This document shows positions 1 to 5,794 of a stretch of DNA of 6,096 bases, in pieces. A model generated the notes under the pieces. That model worked only from the letters and a program-made list of their open reading frames with translations, was not told where the DNA came from and did no database searches. The DNA is taken from NCBI GenBank assembly GCA_009925805.1, contig RFQF01000125.1:1-6096 (forward strand), given 5' to 3'. The position numbers and the translations under genes are program-made. Source of the DNA: Flavobacteriia bacterium (GTDB taxonomy: Bacteria; Bacteroidota; Bacteroidia; Flavobacteriales_D; Crocinitomicaceae). Numbering within the stretch: position 1 is the stretch's first letter; each line of letters begins with the position of its first letter.

Positions 1-94
1 CCTCGGCATGCTTTTGAATGAAATTCCCCAAGGTAGGATGGCTTGGATGGGGATACCAAGAAGCTAAAAACAATACGTTCTTTTGGGCATTCAT
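1..94 (-). CDS. Glycosyltransferase, N-terminal fragment (gene runs off the left edge)
   Basis: Only the first 31 codons are present. On the minus strand an ATG at 94-92 overlaps the TAA stop (96-94) of the cysteine desulfurase in a TAATG arrangement, and the frame stays open to the window edge. The peptide begins MNAQKNVLFLASWYP and continues with HPTLGNFIQKHAE. A hydrophobic first beta strand, then SWYP, then P-T-x-G-x-F-x-x-x-H is the typical N-terminus of GT-B fold glycosyltransferases of the GT4 (glycosyl transferase group 1) type, where this strand and the following loop line the acceptor site. Such enzymes move a sugar from a nucleotide sugar to a lipid or polysaccharide acceptor at the cytoplasmic face of the membrane. 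The overlap suggests translational coupling to the desulfurase, but a shared pathway is not evident. The family call is inference from a short stretch; the donor and product cannot be told. Confidence 0.7.
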   Translation of the reverse strand, partial: MNAQKNVLFLASWYPHPSHPTLGNFIQKHAE

Positions 95-1233
95 TAGGCC
101 AAAGCTACCGCAAAGGCAGAAAACACTTGCTCCAACGCGAAATCGATTTCCTCTTGCGTGGTATACCTAGAAAAAGAAAAACGTACGTTTGGACGGCTCA
201 TGTCCGCGCCAATGCCCTCCAATACATGGGAACCTTTTGCAGCTCCTGAAGTACAGGCACTTCCGCCACTTACCGCAACCCCTTTTAAATCCAAGGTAAA
301 AAGCAGCATGCTTCCTTTATCCGTAGGGGGGAAACACACGTTCAACACGGTGTATAATGACGCCTCGGGGTCCGTAGAACCGTGAAAGGCAATTTCAGGG
401 AAATGGGCGGTCAATCGATCCATCATGTAGGTTTTCAGACCTTGAACGTGGGCTTGGTGCCCCTGCACATCTTCATAGGCTAAATCAAAGGCCTTGGACA
501 TTCCCACTATGCCTGCAATATTTTCCGTCCCTCCGCGAAATCCACGTTCCTGGGATCCGCCTAGAATTAAGGGTGTCATTTTAATGCGCTTGTTCACATA
601 CAGAAATCCTATGCCTTTCGGGCCATGAAACTTGTGCGCCGCGCAGGTTACAAAATCCAGGTCCAAGGCTTTCAAATCAAAGGCGTAATGCCCCATGGTT
701 TGGACCGTATCCGAATGAAAATAAGCTCCGTACGCGCGGCACATGCGTGCAACTTCCGCCAAGGGAATCAAGGTGGCGATTTCATTATTAGCATGCATCA
801 AAGTCACTAAGGTGGGAATAGGTTCTTTTAATAAGTCCTCTAATTCCTTCAAATCGATATGCCCTTGCGCATCCAAGGTAAGATGATGCAACTCGACCTT
901 AAATCGGTCACGGTACATTTCCACCGTATGTCCCACGGCGTGGTGTTCGATGGAAGTGGAAATAATCCGCTGCACGCCCAATTCGTGCACGGCAATATGG
1001 CAGGCCAAGTTATCGGCCTCCGTACCCCCGGAAGTGAAGAATAGCTCCGCGGGAAGGCAGTTCAAGTGTTGCGCGATATTGCGTCGGGAGGTTTCCAACA
1101 GGGCTTTGGATGATCGTCCGAAGGAATGCGTGGAAGAAGGGTTGCCAAACTGATGTCGTAACACCTCACACATCGCATCCACCACCTCAGGTGCCATCGG
1201 CGTGGTGGCCGCATTGTCCAAATATACCTGCAT
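94..1233 (-). CDS. Cysteine desulfurase (NifS/IscS-type, PLP-dependent)
   Basis: This is a 379-residue class-V aminotransferase-fold enzyme that removes sulfur from L-cysteine to give alanine and an enzyme-bound cysteine persulfide, feeding Fe-S cluster, thio-tRNA or other sulfur pathways in the cytosol. Visible hallmarks in order are the N-terminal YLDNAATTP, FTSGGTEADN (about 66-75, cofactor phosphate region), EHHAV with the ring-stacking His98, HANNE (147-151), HSDTVQ with Asp175 and Gln178, the PLP Schiff-base lysine K201 in AAHKFHGPKG, RGGTEN (233-238), and catalytic Cys327 in SGGSACTSG. The SACTSG loop and length fit the group I NifS/IscS side rather than SufS. A small oddity is FSFSRYTT near 352-359, where the usual motif has Gly in place of the second Ser. 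It lacks the IscS C-terminal tail, and no iscU, iscA or suf genes are nearby, so a stand-alone desulfurase is more likely than the housekeeping IscS. The start ATG lies 16 nt downstream of a TAACTTCG -7-like box. Confidence 0.95.
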   Translation of the reverse strand: MQVYLDNAATTPMAPEVVDAMCEVLRHQFGNPSSTHSFGRSSKALLETSRRNIAQHLNCLPAELFFTSGGTEADNLACHIAVHELGVQRIISTSIEHHAVGHTVEMYRDRFKVELHHLTLDAQGHIDLKELEDLLKEPIPTLVTLMHANNEIATLIPLAEVARMCRAYGAYFHSDTVQTMGHYAFDLKALDLDFVTCAAHKFHGPKGIGFLYVNKRIKMTPLILGGSQERGFRGGTENIAGIVGMSKAFDLAYEDVQGHQAHVQGLKTYMMDRLTAHFPEIAFHGSTDPEASLYTVLNVCFPPTDKGSMLLFTLDLKGVAVSGGSACTSGAAKGSHVLEGIGADMSRPNVRFSFSRYTTQEEIDFALEQVFSAFAVALA

Positions 1234-1248
1234 ACCGTTTCTTTTTGG

Positions 1249-1256
1249 CGAAGTTA
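1249..1256 (-). promoter_or_regulatory. Possible -7 promoter element for the cysteine desulfurase gene
   Basis: Read on the minus strand the bases are TAACTTCG, one mismatch from the Bacteroidota consensus TAnnTTTG. The box ends 15 nt before the desulfurase ATG, so a transcript starting about 6 nt downstream of it would have a very short leader. No convincing TTG-type -33 element lies at the expected distance, so this is a weak prediction from pattern only. Confidence 0.3.
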
Positions 1257-1274
1257 CAAAATCAATTTCTTTCT

Positions 1275-1282
1275 TACCTTCG
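1275..1282 (+). promoter_or_regulatory. Possible -7 promoter element for the envelope gene trio
   Basis: TACCTTCG matches the Bacteroidota TAnnTTTG consensus with one mismatch and ends 4 nt before the ATG at 1287. If used, it would make a leaderless or nearly leaderless mRNA. It shares a 53-bp divergent gap with the desulfurase promoter candidate. There is no purine-rich Shine-Dalgarno sequence before the ATG, as is usual in this phylum. No clear -33 element was found. Confidence 0.35.
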
Positions 1283-1286
1283 TTGC

Positions 1287-1842
1287 ATGAAAGGTCTTCT
1301 CTTTTTCATCTTGCTAGCGGTAAGCGCCCAAGTTTTCGGTCAGATTGGTGGTAAAGTCACTCCGGCAGGTATGTTATCACTTGGAGCGAGAAGCACCCTC
1401 AGTCTTTTTAACGACGAAAAAAACGAAATGCCAGGAACCGGGGTGGGCGGACAGTTTCGTTTACGGTTTTCCGATGCGGTGAATACCGATTGGTTTTTTG
1501 ATTACATCACGAGCGATATTTTGAATTACGCGTTTCGCACCGATTATCACATTGGGTGGAGTGTTTTGTTTTATCCAATAAACCAGCTGGACTATTTCCG
1601 TCAAGAAGGGGGATTTAAACCTAAATTTCGACCGTATATTCTGGCTGGACATTGTTTTGATTATTCACGGATTGAATCGAAAGCAGATGCAACCTTATAC
1701 GGAGAACGTTGGAGTTCAGCAGTTTGGCACAGGGGAAATTACGTTTCTCAAGGAGCCGGGAGGATCCTTGGCAGGACATTTACTCATTACCTTGAGTTTG
1801 AACTACAAAATCGCAAAGCTATGGGGCCGGACAAAAAAATAA
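1287..1842 (+). pseudogene. Outer-membrane beta-barrel protein gene, apparently frameshifted near 1716-1726
   Basis: The reading frame from ATG 1287 opens with a Sec signal peptide, MKGLLFFILLAVSAQVFGQ, and continues with strands rich in alternating aromatic and small residues (VGGQFRLRFSD, DWFFDYITSD, YHIGWSVLFYP, FRPYILAGHCFDY), typical of small Bacteroidota outer-membrane barrels. After GERWSSAV (codon ending at 1724) the same frame becomes barrel-unlike (WHRGNYVSQGAGRILGRTF). The +1 frame then reads FGTGEITFLKEPGG and GHLLITLSLNYKIAKLW, a plausible final hairpin and strand, and stops with TAA at 1840-1842, overlapping the next ATG as TAATG. The restored product would be about 185 residues. 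I infer a frameshift, either real or a base error; an out-of-frame internal deletion is also possible because the bridge between the last two strands is short. A gene finder would instead report one 380-residue protein, 1287-2429, which I think is a false fusion. An earlier in-frame start at 1110 would lie inside the opposite-strand desulfurase gene and is unlikely. Confidence 0.65.
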
Positions 1843-2429
1843 TGGCGTTGCTTTTTGTACTCACTCTTCCCCTTTACTGGGCTCAAGAGCGAACAAGCTA
1901 TTTTCAACCATCGCTCCTGCGTGCCAGTGCCACCATTGCCCCTACCCGCTTTTATGGGCAAAACACCACCGTAGCATTCATCAACGGCTTTGTGGAGTAT
2001 ATTCTTGAAGATAAAATCAGTGTGCGAGGAGAGGGATTTGTCATGGTACCCAACACCCCAATGGTCATGACTTCAACGCCGGAAGTTTTTCCTAGAAATT
2101 GCAACAGTTGGTACGCGGGCTTTGGGTATCATATAGGGAAGAAAAACTGGAAAATGGATCTTCATGCAGAGCCCGGAATTTTAGCCGCAGAATTAGCTAA
2201 GAATTACAATCAATACAACGTGCCGGATAGTTATCAATGGAGTGTTAATCCATCTTATTTAATTAAGATTGGCACCTCCTATTATTTCTCAAAAGTCTGT
2301 CATTTCTTTGCGGAATTGAACTACAGCGATGCGTGGGCCAGAAAAATGCCGTACACCTCCCTTTCCATGAAACAATATGGCATAAGCGCCGGGTTAGGGT
2401 TTCACCTCGTTACTAAAAAAACGCCATGA
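1842..2429 (+). CDS. Outer-membrane beta-barrel family protein, unassigned function
   Basis: A 195-residue product is read from ATG 1842, which overlaps the TAA of the preceding barrel frame. Its first residues, MALLFVLTLPLYWAQE, look like a signal peptide cut after YWA; this internal signal is the main reason to split the long open frame here. An alternative ATG at 1821 adds MGPDKKI, which supplies a positively charged n-region, so the true start may be 1821 (202 residues). The mature part shows repeated amphipathic strands: TTVAFINGFVEYIL, KISVRGEGFVMV, WYAGFGYHIG, WKMDLHAEPGI, YLIKIGTSYYFS, HFFAELNYSDA and the C-terminal YGISAGLGFHLV, consistent with an eight-stranded or similar small barrel in the outer membrane. 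Two internal Cys (87 and 153) could be coincidental. It overlaps the following lipoprotein gene by ATGA. I do not recognise a named family, and the role could be structural, adhesive or transport-related. Confidence 0.7.
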   Translation: MALLFVLTLPLYWAQERTSYFQPSLLRASATIAPTRFYGQNTTVAFINGFVEYILEDKISVRGEGFVMVPNTPMVMTSTPEVFPRNCNSWYAGFGYHIGKKNWKMDLHAEPGILAAELAKNYNQYNVPDSYQWSVNPSYLIKIGTSYYFSKVCHFFAELNYSDAWARKMPYTSLSMKQYGISAGLGFHLVTKKTP

Positions 2430-3631
2430 AACCATTTTTTTCAATTATTCTGGCAGGAAGTTGTATTTCCATTACCTTGAGTTGCCAATCGGGTGAGCCG
2501 ACAAAAACAACCAAGCCATCGCCTACTGCTCCAAAAAACGAATTACCGCAAGTTGCGAAATTCCAACCCTCCGACAGTCTATCCTTTTTGGAAAAATCGG
2601 TTCTGGAGGCCAGTGGTGGAACGAAATCGGTAGTCTTCAGTAAAAACATGCAATTCCTATATGCCATGAATCTCGAAGGCATGTCGGTATATGAATTCGA
2701 CCGAAAGCAACGCAAAATCACCCGCATATTTCAGTTCAAAGCCACCCCTGGAAAAGGTTGGGATTACGATGAAGGAAAAGAAATCGATTCCTACGAAGAA
2801 AAGCCGGTGGAAGCCTTTCTATCCCATCACGACAGCATTCTGTGGGTTTCACTGCACAACGCCGGGGGTATCGTTCCCATCCGACTCTTTGAACCCCAAG
2901 ATAAGCCCTTGGGAAAAACGGATAAGTTGATTTATGTACAGAATGCCCTGGGCAAAACCCAAGACACGCTGTACAGCCCAATAATTCTAACCGGAAAAAC
3001 ACCTAAGGTTATTTCTTGTACTTCTGACGACCGATACTTGATGGTCAGCAATTGGCATTCGTACAATGTTAGCGTGTTAGAAATCAACAACCGAACCTAC
3101 CCTTTTGGTCAGGTGATAAAAAACACCGCTGTGAGCAGCATTCCGAGGGGAATTGTCATGGACGAGGCAGCACAAAAAACCTATGTGGCCATTATGGGGG
3201 GTTCAAGTTTGGCGGTCTTGGATAACACCACTTGGGAAAAAACGGCAGACATCAAGGTGGCTTCAAACCCTCGGCATATCCTTCAAGACCAACAAGGTAG
3301 ATTGCTGGTTTCCTTCAATTCCTTGGGCCAGATTGGATGCATTGATCCGAAAACCGGAAACACACTTTTCAAAGCCAGCACGGAAGCACAACCTCGCACC
3401 ATGGCCTTATCCAAATCGGGGGAATACCTTTTCGTTACCTGTTATTCGGGAAATCGTTTGATGGTATACAAAGTCTTGGAGGACCGCTTTCAATTGATGC
3501 ATTCCTTGGATTGCCCCGGAAAACCAGTAGGGGTTGACGTGTACGAGGACCGAGGAAGCGTAGAAGCTTGGGTTTGCTCTTACAGTTCGGGCTCGATCTC
3601 GGTGTTTAAATTCGTTAAAATCAACAACTAG
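2426..3631 (+). CDS. Lipoprotein with a seven-bladed YncE/YVTN-like beta-propeller
   Basis: The 401-residue product starts at an ATG overlapping the stop of the upstream barrel gene. It begins with a lipoprotein-type signal, a short basic n-region, a hydrophobic core and Cys20 in ITLSC, followed by a Thr/Pro/Lys-rich linker (about 24-42) that would tether it to the membrane. The rest splits into seven similar units of roughly 28 residues of recognisable blade core, beginning near residues 66, 127, 192, 239, 281, 322 and 366. Most open with P-x-x-I/V or P-R-x-x and close with a strand such as SVYEFD, SVLEI, AVLD, MVYKV or SVFKF, as in the YncE/lactonase-like propeller superfamily. Blade two follows a charged insert (GWDYDEGKEIDSYEEK, 111-126). 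These folds usually present binding surfaces rather than a fixed activity, so no substrate can be given. An alternative lipobox Cys13 is possible but less likely. Coupled expression with the barrels suggests a surface or periplasmic partner. Confidence 0.8.
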   Translation: MKPFFSIILAGSCISITLSCQSGEPTKTTKPSPTAPKNELPQVAKFQPSDSLSFLEKSVLEASGGTKSVVFSKNMQFLYAMNLEGMSVYEFDRKQRKITRIFQFKATPGKGWDYDEGKEIDSYEEKPVEAFLSHHDSILWVSLHNAGGIVPIRLFEPQDKPLGKTDKLIYVQNALGKTQDTLYSPIILTGKTPKVISCTSDDRYLMVSNWHSYNVSVLEINNRTYPFGQVIKNTAVSSIPRGIVMDEAAQKTYVAIMGGSSLAVLDNTTWEKTADIKVASNPRHILQDQQGRLLVSFNSLGQIGCIDPKTGNTLFKASTEAQPRTMALSKSGEYLFVTCYSGNRLMVYKVLEDRFQLMHSLDCPGKPVGVDVYEDRGSVEAWVCSYSSGSISVFKFVKINN

Positions 3632-5009
3632 CCTTAGCACCAGGAGCCTTCTTCAACGCGGTTTTGGAAAGCGCATTGTATCCCCCAATCACATCCTTCA
3701 CCCGATGAAATCCTCGCGCTTTCAAAATAGATGCGGCTATCATGCTACGGTAACCTCCTGCACAATGCAATACCAACGTTTTATCTTTTGGGAATGCGTC
3801 CATGCGCTCGTTGATGAAATCTAAGGGAATGTTAGGCACCCCTTCCAGATGCTCCGCGCTGTATTCTCCCGGTCGTCGCACATCCACAATGATTTCTTCC
3901 GATGGAAGTCCAACTTCTACCTCGGTTGCGGTCAATCGGTCAATCCTTTCTAAAGAACCCTCCCAAGCGGCGATGCCTTCGTTCAAATACCCTAACACGT
4001 TATCGTAGCCTACGCGTGCCAAACGAGTCACCGTTTCCTCTTCTCGACCATTCGGTGCAATGAGGGCTATGCGTTGCTTGACACTGGGCATCAGTGCACC
4101 TACCCATGGGGCAAATTGACCATCCAAACCAATAAAAATGCTACCGGGAACGTGGCCAAGGCCAAATTCATCCGCCGATCGCGTATCCAATAGCACCACA
4201 TCGTCGTCCAAGGCTATAAATTCTTCTGCGGATAAGGGCGTCAATCCTCGTTGCTTGATGCTATCAAAAGCGGCATAGCCTGATTTGTTCATGGCTACAT
4301 TTTCCCCAAAATATACCGGAGGCGATTGTAATCCGTCCGTGACCTCTTGAATGAATTCCTCTTTTGTCATGTCCGCACGCAAGGCATAATTTATTTTCTT
4401 CTGATTTCCCAAAGAATCAAAAGTCTCTTTCGACATATTTTTTCCGCAAGCGCTTCCTGCTCCATGGGCGGGATACACGATGATGTCATCGGCTAAGGGC
4501 ATTAATTTGTTGCGTAAAGAATCGAAAAGCGTTCCTGCCAAAGCTTCTTGCGTCATGGAGGCAGCTTTCTGCGCCAAATCCGGACGGCCGACGTCGCCGA
4601 TGAACAAGGTGTCTCCAGAGAACAACGCCCTTTCTTTTCCGTGTTCGTCGATGAGCAGGTAGCATGTAGATTCCATCGTATGGCCTGGGGTATGAAGCAC
4701 CTTAATCGCGCATGAACCAAAGGTTAAAAATTCACCGTCTTTTGCAGAATAAAAATCAAAGCTTGGATCGGCATTAGGTCCATAAACAATGGGAGAACCG
4801 GTAGCTTTTGATAAGTCCAAGTGGCCAGAAACGAAGTCTGCATGAAAATGCGTTTCCAAGATGTACTTAAGCTGCACTCTATCGCGTTGCAGTCGGTCCA
4901 AATACGGCGCGGTTTCCCGCAAGGGGTCAATGATGACGGCTTCCCCTTGGGAAACGATATAGTAGGCGCCTTGGGCCAAGCATCCGGTGTAGATTTGTTC
5001 GATATTCAT
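3621..5009 (-). CDS. Persulfide dioxygenase with two rhodanese domains (CstB-like architecture)
   Basis: A 462-residue cytosolic enzyme. Residues about 1-200 are a metallo-beta-lactamase fold of the ETHE1 type: THFHAD (H54, H56, D58), H110 in HTPGH, D133 in SGDTLF, and H182 in PAHGAG, which would bind one Fe(II); the family oxidises a thiol persulfide with O2 to sulfite. Cys188 in GSACGK follows the last His. Residues about 255-350 form a first rhodanese-like domain (LLDTRSADEFGLGHVPGS) that has IAPNGREEE where an active Cys loop should be, so it is a catalytically dead pseudo-rhodanese. Residues about 365-450 form a second rhodanese domain with catalytic Cys416 in HCAGGYRS. The order dioxygenase, pseudo-rhodanese, rhodanese matches staphylococcal CstB, which turns persulfide into thiosulfate; the assignment as CstB-like is inference. 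The gene is divergent from the flavin reductase and convergent with the propeller gene, overlapping it by 11 bp. It probably protects against sulfide or excess sulfane sulfur. Confidence 0.92.
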   Translation of the reverse strand: MNIEQIYTGCLAQGAYYIVSQGEAVIIDPLRETAPYLDRLQRDRVQLKYILETHFHADFVSGHLDLSKATGSPIVYGPNADPSFDFYSAKDGEFLTFGSCAIKVLHTPGHTMESTCYLLIDEHGKERALFSGDTLFIGDVGRPDLAQKAASMTQEALAGTLFDSLRNKLMPLADDIIVYPAHGAGSACGKNMSKETFDSLGNQKKINYALRADMTKEEFIQEVTDGLQSPPVYFGENVAMNKSGYAAFDSIKQRGLTPLSAEEFIALDDDVVLLDTRSADEFGLGHVPGSIFIGLDGQFAPWVGALMPSVKQRIALIAPNGREEETVTRLARVGYDNVLGYLNEGIAAWEGSLERIDRLTATEVEVGLPSEEIIVDVRRPGEYSAEHLEGVPNIPLDFINERMDAFPKDKTLVLHCAGGYRSMIAASILKARGFHRVKDVIGGYNALSKTALKKAPGAKASC

Positions 5010-5013
5010 GGTG

Positions 5014-5021
5014 TAAAGGTA
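5014..5021 (-). promoter_or_regulatory. Possible -7 promoter element for the persulfide dioxygenase gene
   Basis: Minus-strand TACCTTTA differs from TAnnTTTG only in the last base and ends 4 nt before the ATG at 5009, the same spacing seen for the TACCTTCG box before 1287. It would give an almost leaderless transcript. The -33 region is not recognisable. Confidence 0.3.
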
Positions 5022-5084
5022 AGGATGTTATCGGAGTGCTTTAATTTCTAATTTATATATGAACTCTGAGACAAAAGTAATGCA

Positions 5085-5099
5085 TTGAAATAGTTTCAA
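5085..5099. repeat. Perfect inverted repeat TTGAAA-TAG-TTTCAA, possible operator
   Basis: Six-base arms pair exactly around a three-base centre. It lies in the divergent gap between the persulfide dioxygenase and flavin-reductase genes and covers the candidate -33 position of the plus-strand promoter. A dimeric helix-turn-helix regulator is the natural reader of such a site, but no regulator gene is in the window and I cannot match the site to a known family. Confidence 0.4.
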
Positions 5100-5103
5100 G
5101 CGC

Positions 5104-5113
5104 AACATATGTT
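5104..5113. repeat. Perfect 10-bp palindrome AACATATGTT, possible second operator
   Basis: This self-complementary decamer starts 5 bp after the previous inverted repeat; the two centres are about 16.5 bp apart, roughly one and a half helical turns. It overlaps the candidate -7 box of the flavin-reductase promoter. A 10-bp palindrome alone can arise by chance in AT-rich DNA; the pairing with its neighbour raises its interest. Confidence 0.3.
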
Positions 5114-5152
5114 ACCCAACAAACAAAATTCCTTCGAAATGGTTATACAAGC

Positions 5153-5794
5153 ATGATGAAAAAAATGCTGCATCGCGTGGCTTATGATGCCTTAGAATCC
5201 CGCTTTAGGACGCAATATTTCAACAGCATTATAGGCCCGAAAAACGTTTGCTTGATTGGTACCAAGGATCACGAGCAGCGTACGAACCTTGCAATTTTCA
5301 ACTCGTTGGTGCATTTAGGATCCAACCCACCCTTGTTGGGGCTTGTTTTTCGACCCGACAGCGTAGAACGGCATACCTATGAAAACATTTTATCGACCAA
5401 GGAGTTCACGGTGAATTTAATTCATGCCTCAGACATTGCTGCTGCCCACCAAACTGCGGCGCGTTACCCAAGATCACAAAGTGAATTCGAAGCTACGGAA
5501 CTTCATCCAGTATATGTAGAAGGCTTCCACGCACCCAAAGTGGGCTCGGCTCCGGTGGCTATGGGACTCCATTTTCGGGAGAATGTTTCCCTCCCCATCA
5601 ACGGAACTAACCTGGTCATTGGCGAAGTACAGTGGATTGAATATCCTGAAGAAATTATCGCCCCCGACGGCTTCGCCGACCTGACTAAAGCTGGAATTGT
5701 GGGGTGCATTGGCTTAGATGCCTATACCCAAGGAAGCATCTTGCAGCGCTTCGAATACGCCAAACCAGACCTACCGCCCCGCATCAAAAAATGA
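5153..5794 (+). CDS. Flavin reductase-like FMN-binding protein (flavoredoxin family)
   Basis: A 213-residue protein with the flavin-reductase-like split-barrel layout: SIIGPKNVCLIGTKD (25-39, first strands), RTNLAIFNSLVHLGSNPPLLGLVF (43-66, the N-A-x-x-S flavin-binding strand-turn and next strand), a charged turn RPDSVERHTYENI, then EFTVNLIH (84-91), and near the C-terminus TNLVIGEVQWI (152-162). These correspond to the FMN-binding split-barrel fold of the FMN reductase/flavoredoxin group, in which FMN is reduced or carried for a partner enzyme. Nicotinamide preference cannot be read from sequence. Starts at ATG 5153, 5156 or 5165 are all possible; 5153 is the first. No Shine-Dalgarno sequence is present. 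It overlaps the next gene by ATGA, so the two products probably act together. A role in supplying reduced flavin to a photolyase/cryptochrome or an oxygenase is inference only. Confidence 0.85.
   Translation: MMKKMLHRVAYDALESRFRTQYFNSIIGPKNVCLIGTKDHEQRTNLAIFNSLVHLGSNPPLLGLVFRPDSVERHTYENILSTKEFTVNLIHASDIAAAHQTAARYPRSQSEFEATELHPVYVEGFHAPKVGSAPVAMGLHFRENVSLPINGTNLVIGEVQWIEYPEEIIAPDGFADLTKAGIVGCIGLDAYTQGSILQRFEYAKPDLPPRIKK

Larger units (their letters stand above)
5084..5115 (+). promoter_or_regulatory. Possible promoter with overlapping operators for the flavin-reductase gene
   Basis: ATTG (5084-5087), a 20-nt spacer and TATGTTAC (5108-5115) have the geometry of a Bacteroidota -33/-7 promoter, though the -7 box has two mismatches to TAnnTTTG. 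Both halves are covered by perfect palindromes (5085-5099 and 5104-5113), a layout expected when a repressor blocks RNA polymerase. A start near 5121 would leave a leader of about 30 nt. The remaining intergenic bases, 5022-5083 and 5116-5152, show AT-rich stretches but no other structure I can support. Confidence 0.25.

Noticed and set aside
1110..1286. N-terminal extension of the first barrel frame to 1110
   Set aside because: It lies mostly antisense inside the cysteine desulfurase gene, and the clear signal peptide begins at ATG 1287 just after a promoter-like box.
2413..2727. Minus-strand open frame of 104 codons antisense to the propeller gene
   Set aside because: It has no recognisable motif or signal and lies wholly within two well-supported plus-strand genes.
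3153..3461. Plus-strand 102-codon frame inside the propeller gene
   Set aside because: It is an alternative frame of a gene with seven consistent repeat units; its own translation is Trp/Arg-rich without a family pattern.
5133..5138. TTCGAA palindrome before the flavin-reductase start
   Set aside because: A six-base palindrome is expected often by chance and has no matching flank.
5704..5790. Longer start for the DUF2805 gene
   Set aside because: It would overlap the flavin-reductase gene by 91 bases, and family similarity starts only at 5791.
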